Source of the DNA: Hydrogenophaga sp.
Lineage (GTDB): Bacteria; Pseudomonadota; Gammaproteobacteria; Burkholderiales; Burkholderiaceae_C
Direction: 5' to 3'
DNA: 64,000 nt
Assembly: GCF_025699295.1 (NCBI RefSeq)
Contig: NZ_JAILWB010000004.1
Coordinates: forward strand, 186,001 to 250,000
The position numbers and the translations under genes are program-made. The notes beneath the pieces are model-generated. The model made no database searches, was not told the DNA's origin, and saw only the letters and a list, made by a program, of their open reading frames with translations. Positions within the stretch are counted from its first letter, which is position 1. Each line of letters begins with the position of its first letter. Of the stretch, positions 1 to 7,651 are shown one piece after another.

Positions 1-768
1 AACGCGCTGAACCACCTGCCGCAGGCGCTGGTCGACAGCAGCGCCGACAAGCGCCTGGACGTGCTGCGCCAGGTGGCCGCGGGTTGCTCGATTTCGCAGG
101 CCGCGCGCGAGGTGGGAATCAGCTACAAGGCCGCCTGGCAGGCGATCGACACACTCTCCAGCCTGAGCGGCCAGCCGCTGGTGGAGCGCACCGTGGGCGG
201 CGCGGGCGGCGGGGGCGCGCGCATCACGCCGCAGGGCGAGCAGTTGCTGGCGCTGGCCGCTGCGCTGGCGCGCGCGCGCGAACAGGTGCTGGCCCGTTTT
301 GCCGGCGGTGAGGCGCTGGCCACCGGCCTGGGCCTGCGCACCAGCATGCGCAACCAGTTGCCGTGCACCGTGCTGCGCTGCGAGGCGGCCGCGCCGGATG
401 ACCCGACCGTGTGGGTGCAGGCCGGGAGCGCGGGGGGCGCGAAGCTGTGGTCCAGCGTCACGCGCGAGAGCGCCGATCTGCTGGGCCTGGCGCCGGGCAG
501 GGCGGTGCTGCTGCTGTGCAAGGCCACGGCGGTCTCGGTGGGGCCAGCGCTGAAGGGAACCGGCGCCAGCGCCAGGCTCGCCGAAACCTGCCGCTTCAAC
601 GGCGTGGTGGACCGGGTGACACCGGGCGCTTCGCGCGATGAAATCGTGCTGGCACTTCCGGGGGGTGGGCACTGGGTGGGGTTCGCGCCGCACCCGTCGG
701 GGCTGGCTCCGGGCGACAAGGCCGGGGCCAGCGTGGCTGCTTCGGCGCTGGTGGTCGCGCTGGGTTGA
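1..768 (+). CDS. modE: ModE-type molybdate-responsive transcriptional regulator (5' end outside window)
   Basis: The reading frame is open from base 1, so the true start lies upstream; only the last 255 codons are present. The visible N-terminal part matches the ModE winged-helix DNA-binding domain (ISQAAREVGISYKAAWQAID, then a Gly-rich wing GGAGGGGARIT). It is followed by two consecutive Mop/TOBE-like segments, roughly window residues 110-180 and 185-250, which in the family bind molybdate at a dimer interface. ModE normally represses molybdate import genes when Mo is sufficient and can activate Mo-cofactor or molybdoenzyme genes. Its position, convergent with the regulator of a molybdo-hydroxylase operon, fits Mo homeostasis serving that enzyme. 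The functional link to the cox operon is inference. Confidence 0.9.
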   Translation, partial: NALNHLPQALVDSSADKRLDVLRQVAAGCSISQAAREVGISYKAAWQAIDTLSSLSGQPLVERTVGGAGGGGARITPQGEQLLALAAALARAREQVLARFAGGEALATGLGLRTSMRNQLPCTVLRCEAAAPDDPTVWVQAGSAGGAKLWSSVTRESADLLGLAPGRAVLLLCKATAVSVGPALKGTGASARLAETCRFNGVVDRVTPGASRDEIVLALPGGGHWVGFAPHPSGLAPGDKAGASVAASALVVALG

Positions 769-789
769 TCGCGGGTCGGGCGGGCAGCG

Positions 790-1962
790 TCAGCGCCGGC
801 GTGCGCCAAGCTTGCGGTACACAGTGGCGCGGCTGATGCCGAGCGCGCGCGCCGCTTCCTTCACGTTGCCGCGCGCGTCGTCCACCGCCTTGCGGATCAG
901 TGCGGTCTCCACGTCCTTGAGCGGCGCGCCGTGGGCAGGACCATGCACCGATGCGCGCTCGCCACCCGGGTTGAGCTGGGCCAGCACGCTCAGGCGCAGT
1001 CCCGACCACAGCGGCACTTCGACCGGTCCGCGTTGCGCGCGCGCCGCGTCGAACAGCGATTCCATCGGCGCGGCAAACAGTTCGCTGCAATGGCCCGGCG
1101 CAGTGCCGGGTGCCACGCCCAGCATGTCGGCGGCCGGGCGGTTGAGCGCGGTCACCAGGCCGTCGGCATCCACGCAGACCAGGCCGTCGCTGTCGTCACC
1201 GTGCAAGCGGCCGGGCCAGTTCAGGCACAGCAGCAGGCGGTGAGGCTGCCCCAGGGTGAGCGCGTTCTCGATGCTGCGCGCGGACTGCGTCACCAGGTGC
1301 TTGAGCGCGGGCTGCTCGATCACGTTCACGCCGGTCAGGTCGAGCATGCCGACACACCGGCCGTCATGCCCCCAGATCGGCGCGCCGGCACAGCTGTAGA
1401 CGCTGGTGTCGTCGTAGAAGTGTTCGCCCCGATGCAGCCACACCGGCTGCAGTTCGGCCAGCGTGGCGCCGATGGCGGTGGTGCCCACGGCGCGTTCCGA
1501 CAGGTCGACGCCCACGCGTGCGATGTTGGCCGCCAGCGGGTCGTTGCGGTCCACCGGGCCATGGACGTTGATCACCATGCCGCGCGCGTCGGTGAGGATG
1601 GCGAAGTACCGCGTGTGCGCCATGGCGCGCGTGAGCGACTGGATCACCGGCGCGGCGGCGCGCAGCAGCGGCTGGCTGGCCTCGATGGCATGGTGCATCG
1701 CACCGGGGGACACGGCGTCGAAGGCGATGTGCTGGCGCGGCTCGAAGCCCAGGTCGAGGCAACGCCGCCAGGAGCGCTCGACCCAGGGCGCCAGCAGGGG
1801 CTGTGCCTGCGGCGCGCGGATCTCCAGCACGAGCTTGCGGGCCTGCTCGATCAGGGCAAGCCGGTGCTGCTGGGGAACCGGGGTCAGGTGCTGGGGGGTC
1901 ACGATCGGCGGGGATGTGGCTGGGCCGGGGCCGGGCTGATGAATCCGTGGAGCGCTGTCCAT
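790..1962 (-). CDS. AcoR-like GAF/PAS/Fis-HTH transcriptional regulator without AAA+ domain
   Basis: A 390-residue protein starting MDSAPRI. A GAF sensor domain spans about residues 80-215 (motifs VGTTAIG and SVYSCAGAPIWG, as in AcoR), a PAS-like segment about 230-290, and a C-terminal Fis-type helix-turn-helix about 345-388 (AARALGISRATVYRKLG). AcoR/NorR-type activators carry a sigma-54-interacting AAA+ module between sensor and HTH. Here only about 50 residues separate them and there is no Walker or GAFTGA motif, so it cannot act as a classical sigma-54 activator. It lies downstream of and co-directional with the cox operon and is its likely local regulator (inference). No clear Shine-Dalgarno precedes the ATG; a short hairpin (1967-1982) sits just upstream. 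Confidence 0.85.
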   Translation of the reverse strand: MDSAPRIHQPGPGPATSPPIVTPQHLTPVPQQHRLALIEQARKLVLEIRAPQAQPLLAPWVERSWRRCLDLGFEPRQHIAFDAVSPGAMHHAIEASQPLLRAAAPVIQSLTRAMAHTRYFAILTDARGMVINVHGPVDRNDPLAANIARVGVDLSERAVGTTAIGATLAELQPVWLHRGEHFYDDTSVYSCAGAPIWGHDGRCVGMLDLTGVNVIEQPALKHLVTQSARSIENALTLGQPHRLLLCLNWPGRLHGDDSDGLVCVDADGLVTALNRPAADMLGVAPGTAPGHCSELFAAPMESLFDAARAQRGPVEVPLWSGLRLSVLAQLNPGGERASVHGPAHGAPLKDVETALIRKAVDDARGNVKEAARALGISRATVYRKLGARRR

Positions 1963-2001
1963 TAGAGCAGCGATTGCGCTGCCCGTGCAGGCCGCGGTGG
2001 T

Positions 2002-2015
2002 CCGGGTTAACCCGG
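2002..2015. promoter_or_regulatory. 14-bp perfect palindrome upstream of the AcoR-like regulator
   Basis: CCGGGTTAACCCGG is a perfect palindrome lying 40-53 bp upstream of the regulator's ATG and overlapping the stop codon of the mobA-like gene. Its 10-bp core GGGTTAACCC is repeated in the leader of coxS (10572-10581). Two copies at the two control points of one locus suggest a shared operator, possibly autoregulatory. The protein that binds it is not shown by the sequence. Confidence 0.45.
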
Positions 2016-2645
2016 CCAGCGCCAGGTCCAGCGGGTTTCGCGCGCCAGGGTGTTGAGGTCCTCGGGCGTGTCCAGATCGCGCGTGTAGTGCGGATTGTCC
2101 GTGGCCCAGAGCCGCACGGCCTGCGGGTGCGCGGCCCGCCACTGGCGCAGGCTGGGTTGGGCGGGGGTGGTCAGCTCCGCGCGCACCCGGGCGTCGAAGA
2201 TCACCGGGTGGCCCGGCTGCCCATGCACCATGGGCACCTGCACGCGGATGCCCGGTGAGCGTGCGATGAAGGCCTGCAGGGCCGCCTGCACGTCGCTGCC
2301 GTCGATCAGTGGCTGGTCGGCCAGCAGCACCACCACCTGCTGCATGCCGGGCGAAAGCGCGCGCAGGCCGGCGCGCAGCGACGAGGCGGTGTCGTCCTCC
2401 GGGCGCGGGTTGATCACGCACAGCGGCACGATCGCCTCGGGCAACTGCGCCAGGTGGGCCTGGATGTCGGCCGCGTGGTGGCCCAGCACCAGCACCAGGT
2501 CGTGTCGCGACTTGCCGCGCAGCGGCTGCACCTGGCGCAGCAGGCGCTCCAGCAGGCTGCTGCCGTTGAGTTCGAGCAGGCACTTGGCCACGCCACCCAT
2601 GCGGCGCCCGGCGCCGGCCGCGAGGATGACGAAACCGGTTTTCAC
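2007..2645 (-). CDS. MobA/MocA-like nucleotidyltransferase (molybdopterin cytidylyl- or guanylyltransferase family)
   Basis: A 212-residue protein of the NTP_transferase_3 family. It opens with the nucleotide-binding signature FVILAAGAGRRMGG and has the later metal-site motif VVVLLADQP. Members attach CMP or GMP to molybdopterin. Enzymes of the xanthine oxidase/CO dehydrogenase type use the cytosine dinucleotide cofactor, so a MocA-like CTP:molybdopterin cytidylyltransferase role is the best guess from context. The start is GTG and overlaps the xdhC-like stop (GTGA), indicating translational coupling. It is the last gene of the cox operon before the regulator. Confidence 0.85.
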   Translation of the reverse strand: MKTGFVILAAGAGRRMGGVAKCLLELNGSSLLERLLRQVQPLRGKSRHDLVLVLGHHAADIQAHLAQLPEAIVPLCVINPRPEDDTASSLRAGLRALSPGMQQVVVLLADQPLIDGSDVQAALQAFIARSPGIRVQVPMVHGQPGHPVIFDARVRAELTTPAQPSLRQWRAAHPQAVRLWATDNPHYTRDLDTPEDLNTLARETRWTWRWPG

Positions 2646-3715
2646 GGCGAGACGAAGCAGGTGGGCGCCGAGGCCGCAGCCGCGAGCGTGTTCTTGGCGC
2701 TGGCCACGTCCATGTCGCGCGGCAGCGGCACGCCGTTCTTCACCGCCAGCACCTCGGCCATGATGCTCACCGCGATCTCGGGTGGCGTCTTGCTGCCGAT
2801 GTAGATGCCGATGGGCCCGCGCAACCGCGCCAGGCTCTCGGTGGTCTGGTCGAAGTGCTCGATCATGCGCGCGTGGCGGGCTTCGTTGTTGCGGCGCGAG
2901 CCGATCGCGCCGACGTAGAAGGCCTCGGTCTCCAGGGCTTCGAGCAGGGCCAGGTCGTCCAGCTTGGGGTCGTGCGTGAGCGCGATCACGCAGCTGCGGC
3001 GGTCGACGCGGAAGTCGCGCACCACGTCGTCGGGCATCTCGGTCAGCAGGCGCACACCGGGCACGGACCAGGCGTTGCGGTACTCCTCGCGCGGGTCGCA
3101 GACGGTGACCGCGAAACCGCTGAACAGCGCCATGGTGGCGAGGTACTCGGTGAGCTGGCCGGCGCCGATGAGCAGCATGCGGTATTCGGGGCCGAAGGTG
3201 TTGCTGAGCCACTGCGCGTCCTCGCGCAGCGCGGCCGGCGCGGCGGCCTGGCGCAGCTCCACGCGGCCGGTGGCAAGCTCGGTGCGGCGCTCGACCAGGT
3301 GGCCGGTCTCGAGCGTGCGCACCAGTTCCGCGAGCGACGCGGCATCGGGGTTGAATTCCAGCACCAGTTCCAGGGTGCCGCCGCAGGGCAGGCCGAAGCG
3401 GTGCGCCTCGTCGGCGCTCACGCCGTACTTCACCCGCTCGGGCGGGCCGGTGGGAATGTCGTGCGTGATGCCGGCGGGTGCGCTGCTGCCCTGCACCGCG
3501 CCGTGCGCGCGGCTGTAACGGTAGATCAGATCGTCCTCGATGCAGCCGCCCGAGACCGAACCCACCACGGCGCCGGTTTCGCACAGCGCCATGATCGAGC
3601 CCACCGGGCGCGGCGACGAACCCCAGGTGCGCACCACGGTGGCCAGCAGCGCGCGCTGGCCCTGCAGGCGCCAGCCGTGCAGGGTGCGCAGGACGGTGAC
3701 GTCGAGGTTTTCCAT
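2642..3715 (-). CDS. XdhC/CoxI-family molybdoenzyme maturation protein
   Basis: A 357-residue protein with the XdhC_CoxI domain at the N-terminus (ATVVRTWGSSPRPVGS, then GSVSGGCIE about residues 52-60) and a C-terminal Rossmann-like domain (LLIGAGQLTEYLA, about residues 180-195; GAIGSRRNN, about 270). XdhC proteins bind and protect the sulfurated molybdenum cofactor and pass it to xanthine-oxidase-family enzymes. In cox clusters the equivalent is often called CoxF or CoxI. It starts 6 bp after coxG ends and overlaps the nucleotidyltransferase start, so all three are probably co-translated for active-site assembly. Confidence 0.9.
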   Translation of the reverse strand: MENLDVTVLRTLHGWRLQGQRALLATVVRTWGSSPRPVGSIMALCETGAVVGSVSGGCIEDDLIYRYSRAHGAVQGSSAPAGITHDIPTGPPERVKYGVSADEAHRFGLPCGGTLELVLEFNPDAASLAELVRTLETGHLVERRTELATGRVELRQAAAPAALREDAQWLSNTFGPEYRMLLIGAGQLTEYLATMALFSGFAVTVCDPREEYRNAWSVPGVRLLTEMPDDVVRDFRVDRRSCVIALTHDPKLDDLALLEALETEAFYVGAIGSRRNNEARHARMIEHFDQTTESLARLRGPIGIYIGSKTPPEIAVSIMAEVLAVKNGVPLPRDMDVASAKNTLAAAASAPTCFVSP

Positions 3716-3721
3716 GTGCGT

Positions 3722-4297
3722 TCAGCCCTTCGTGGCCAGGTAGATCAGCGCGGCCACGACCACCGCGATCGCGGCCCAGGCCCATGATGGCATGCCGCCA
3801 CCGGGCTTGGGCATGGCCCGCATGTCCGACGCGGCCGGGGCCGCCGCGCCCGGGTGGCGGCTCTGCAGGGCCTCGTCGAAACGGCGGAAAAAGTCCTCGG
3901 CCAGCGACTTGGCCGCGCCGTCGATCAGGCGCTGGCCGAGCTGCGCGATCTTGCCGCCCACGGTGGAGTGCACCGTGTAGCTGAGTTCGCAGCCCGTACC
4001 GGCCGGCGCGAGCTGCACCGCCGCCTCGCCCTTGCCGAAACCGGCTACGCCGCCCTGCGCGTCGAAGCCGAGCTTGTACGAGTTCGGCGGCACGATGTCG
4101 GAGAGCTGCACGCGCCCGTTGAAGCGCGCGGACACCGGGCCGATCTTGACGGCGGTGGTCACGGCGTAGGTGTTGGCCTCGGTGAGTTCGAACTTCTCGC
4201 AGCCCGGGATGCAGGCCTTGAGCATCTCGGGGTCGTTCAGGGCCTCCCAGGCCTGTTGCTGGGTGACGGCGAGCGTCCGGCTGCCTTGCATGTCCAC
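3722..4297 (-). CDS. coxG: CoxG-like SRPBCC-domain protein with C-terminal membrane anchor
   Basis: A 191-residue protein. Residues 1-145 form a CoxG/SRPBCC (START-like) domain (QAWEALNDPEMLKACIPGCE; later TVGGKIAQLGQRLIDGAAKS). A Pro/Ala-rich linker follows, and residues about 170-188 are one hydrophobic helix (WAWAAIAVVVAALIYLA) ending in a basic residue, which would anchor the protein in the cytoplasmic membrane. CoxG is known to recruit CO dehydrogenase to the membrane and has been linked to quinone delivery. The gene lies 46 bp after coxE and 6 bp before the xdhC-like gene. Confidence 0.9.
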   Translation of the reverse strand: MDMQGSRTLAVTQQQAWEALNDPEMLKACIPGCEKFELTEANTYAVTTAVKIGPVSARFNGRVQLSDIVPPNSYKLGFDAQGGVAGFGKGEAAVQLAPAGTGCELSYTVHSTVGGKIAQLGQRLIDGAAKSLAEDFFRRFDEALQSRHPGAAAPAASDMRAMPKPGGGMPSWAWAAIAVVVAALIYLATKG

Positions 4298-4343
4298 GTT
4301 GATATCTCCTGTGCGGGTGGAATGATGAATGAAATCGGGTGCG

Positions 4344-5519
4344 TCAGCCGCGCCGCATCAGCTCGGCCATGGACCGTGCGAGGTCTTCCAGGCGGCTGAG
4401 GTTGTGCACGGCGAGCATGCCGTGCGCGTGGCGGTGCAGCACGCTGGCGCCGCTGGCCAGGGGCGCATAGCCCTCGTAGCGCAGCAGCGGGTTGAGCCAC
4501 AGCAACTGCCGCGTATGGCGGCCCAGCCACCGCAGTTCCTCTTCGAGCGCCTCGGGCGCACCGGTGTCCAGGCCGTCGGTGATGAGCAGCACCACGGTGC
4601 GCCGGCCCACCAGGCAGCGTTTGTGCGCGGTGCGCAGCTGCGCCAGCGCGGCGCCCAGGCGCGTGCCGCCAGCGAAATCGTCGATGGCCTCGTTCGCCAT
4701 CGCCAGCATCTGGTCGGTGTCGCGCTGGCGGAAGGCGGGCCGCAGGTCGGTCAGGTCGGTGCCGAAGGCAAAGGCGGCGCGTGGCGTGCCCTGCGTGGCC
4801 TGGTGCAGGAAGGCCAGCAGCAGGCGGGCGTAGCGCTCCATGGAGCCGGAGATGTCGACCAGGATCAGCAGGGGCAGCGGCTGGCGCCGGCGCGTGAGCA
4901 GGGGCAGTTGCAGCAGTTCGCCACCGAGCCGTCGGGCCTGCTGCAGCGCGCGTGGCCAGTCGGGGTGGTGGCCCCGCGTGCCGGCGCGCGTGCGCCGCGC
5001 GCGCACCGGCGGCAAGGGCATGGGGATGTCGCGCACCAGTTGCTCGACCAGGCGGAATTCGCTGGCCGAGAGCCCGGCAAAGTCGGCATGGCGCAGGCGC
5101 TGCTGGTCGCTGGCGGTCATGGCGGCGTCGAACTTCAGCTCGGTCTCGCCCTGGTTGGGCGTGCGCGCTTTCAGGCCCGCCACGCTCAGCGCTTCCTGCA
5201 CGCGTGCCTTGCGCCGCACCGGGTGGGCCTTGGCGGCCTTGGGCAGCATCTGGGCGAGCAGTTGCTGTGCCAGTTCGGGGTTGCGAAAGAACGCGTCGAA
5301 CATCTCGGCGAACACGCCGATGTCCTGCTGGCGGCTGACCAGCACGGCTTCGAGCGCGGCGCGCAGGTCGTCCTTGCGTTCCAGGCCCACGGCCTGTGCG
5401 GCGGTGATGGCCAGCACCACGCGGCTGCTGTCCACCGGCACGCCGGCGCGGCGCAATGCGCGGCCGAAGGCGGTGATGTGGTCGGGGAGTTTTCCGCTGC
5501 GTGCGTCGCCGAGGATCAT
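4344..5519 (-). CDS. coxE: CoxE-like VWA-domain protein
   Basis: A 391-residue protein. The C-terminal half is a von Willebrand A domain with a complete MIDAS motif (LVDISGSM about residue 213) and later VVLLITDGLD; the N-terminal half is the CoxE helical region. CoxE partners the MoxR-type ATPase CoxD. Together they help assemble the copper- or sulfur-containing active site of CO dehydrogenase in carboxydotrophs. The ATG at 5519 was chosen because further upstream the frame runs into the inverted repeat. In most cox clusters coxD and coxE are adjacent; here a 427-bp non-coding element separates them. Confidence 0.9.
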   Translation of the reverse strand: MILGDARSGKLPDHITAFGRALRRAGVPVDSSRVVLAITAAQAVGLERKDDLRAALEAVLVSRQQDIGVFAEMFDAFFRNPELAQQLLAQMLPKAAKAHPVRRKARVQEALSVAGLKARTPNQGETELKFDAAMTASDQQRLRHADFAGLSASEFRLVEQLVRDIPMPLPPVRARRTRAGTRGHHPDWPRALQQARRLGGELLQLPLLTRRRQPLPLLILVDISGSMERYARLLLAFLHQATQGTPRAAFAFGTDLTDLRPAFRQRDTDQMLAMANEAIDDFAGGTRLGAALAQLRTAHKRCLVGRRTVVLLITDGLDTGAPEALEEELRWLGRHTRQLLWLNPLLRYEGYAPLASGASVLHRHAHGMLAVHNLSRLEDLARSMAELMRRG

Positions 5520-5573
5520 GTCGTCTTTGCAGGTTTGTCGCCTGCACCTCGCGCTGACGGCTGGCGTGGTCCG

Positions 5574-5894
5574 CGTTCTCCGGCGCACGCTCGCGGGCGT
5601 CTGCCCGGGTGGGCCTGCGCCATGTCATGAACGCCGTGGCGGGTGCTCAGCTTCTGTGGCAACCGCGAATGGCGCCTGCGCCCGCGAACCCCACCATCCG
5701 TCGAGAGTGGCGGGAGGGCGCGCAGAGGATGTCTGCTTTCGGTGGTGTGCCTGGGTGCCACTGGGGTCGATGGGGTGGGTGTCCGGGCGCAGGCGCCATT
5801 CGCGGTTGCCCCAGAGCCTGCGCGCAAACCACGGCGTTGATGAAGAAATGCATGAGCACCCGGACCTTCGCCTGCGAGCGTGCGCCGGAGAACG
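5574..5894. repeat. Large imperfect inverted repeat (two 111-bp arms, 99-bp spacer) between coxE and coxD
   Basis: The interval 5520-5946 (427 bp) holds no credible gene. Bases 5574-5684 are matched by the reverse complement of 5784-5894 over the same length. The match includes a perfect 27-bp stretch at the inner ends (5658-5684 against 5784-5810) and a perfect 21-bp stretch at the outer ends (5574-5594 against 5874-5894), with diverged middles. The two strands therefore encode look-alike spurious peptides (both contain ATANGACAR and GRRRHSRLPQ). The element could form a cruciform in DNA or a long hairpin in the cox mRNA. It resembles a MITE-like or dispersed palindromic repeat more than a terminator; no target-site duplication was recognised. 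Confidence 0.8.
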
Positions 5895-5946
5895 GGCACA
5901 CGCCCCATCGGCCCGGACGAAAAGCAAGCGAGCAAGATCCCCGAAT

Positions 5947-6848
<902 letters not shown>

Positions 6849-6852
<4 letters not shown>

Positions 6853-7640
6853 CCGTTCGCCTGCCGCACCGCGGCCTGCGTCTGCACCGTGACCAGGTGG
6901 GCGCGGTAGGCGGCGCTGGCGTGCAGGTCACCGCTGATGTCGCTGGCATCGATCGCCACGCCCTTGACCGCGTCGGGCGTGAAGCTCCTGGCCAGCGCCG
7001 CTTCCAGGCCCTTGTGGCGGAACACGCCGTTGCCGGTGCCGGTGATGGCCACGCGCACGCCCCCGCCGGTCTGCGCCACGAACACACCCACCAGCGCGAA
7101 GCGCGAGGCTGGCTGGCGGAACTTGGCGTAGGCCGCTTTCGCGGGGATGGGAAAGCGGATCGCGGTGATGAGTTCACCCGGCTCCAGCGCGGTGGTGTAG
7201 AGGCCCTGGAAGAAGTCGTCGGCGGCGATCTCGCGACGGTCGGTGACGACGGTGGCGCCCAGGCCCAGCACGGCGCTCGGGTAACACGCGGCGGGGTCGT
7301 TGTTGGCCACCGAGCCGCCCATCGTGCCCATGGCGCGGACCTGGCGGTCGCCGATGCCCTCGGCCAGCGCGGCCAGCGCGGGGATGTGCTTGCGCACGTC
7401 GGCGCTGGCGGCCACGTCCTGGTGCCGGGTCATCGCGCCGATGACCACATTCTGGCCCTCGACCTTGATGCCGCGCAGTTCGGCGACGCCGCCCAGGTCG
7501 ACCAGGTTCTCGGGGCGCAGCAGGCGCTGCTTCATCGAGGCGATCAGGGTCTGGCCGCCGGCCAGGGCCTGTGCGCCGCCCGCGGCGAGGCGCTTGGCAT
7601 CGGCCAGTGTCTTGGGTTGTTCGAGCGTGAATGCGTACAT
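6849..7640 (-). CDS. coxM: CoxM-like FAD-binding (medium) subunit of a molybdo-hydroxylase
   Basis: A 263-residue protein starting MYAFTLEQPKT, of normal length for the family. It carries the two FAD-binding signatures of the medium subunit: AGGQTLIASMKQRL (about residues 27-40) and TMGGSVANNDPAACYP (about 107-122). It transfers electrons from the 2Fe-2S subunit to FAD and on to the acceptor. The ATG at 7640 follows an AGGAG-like site; the upstream in-frame extension is a shadow of coxL. It starts 11 bp after coxL ends. Confidence 0.93.
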
Positions 7641-7651
7641 GGTTCTTCTCC

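Noticed and set aside
123..809. Long minus-strand frame over the modE gene
   Set aside because: It is the antisense shadow of a well-recognised ModE domain; its translation is Ser/Pro/Arg-rich with no motif, a usual effect in high-GC DNA.
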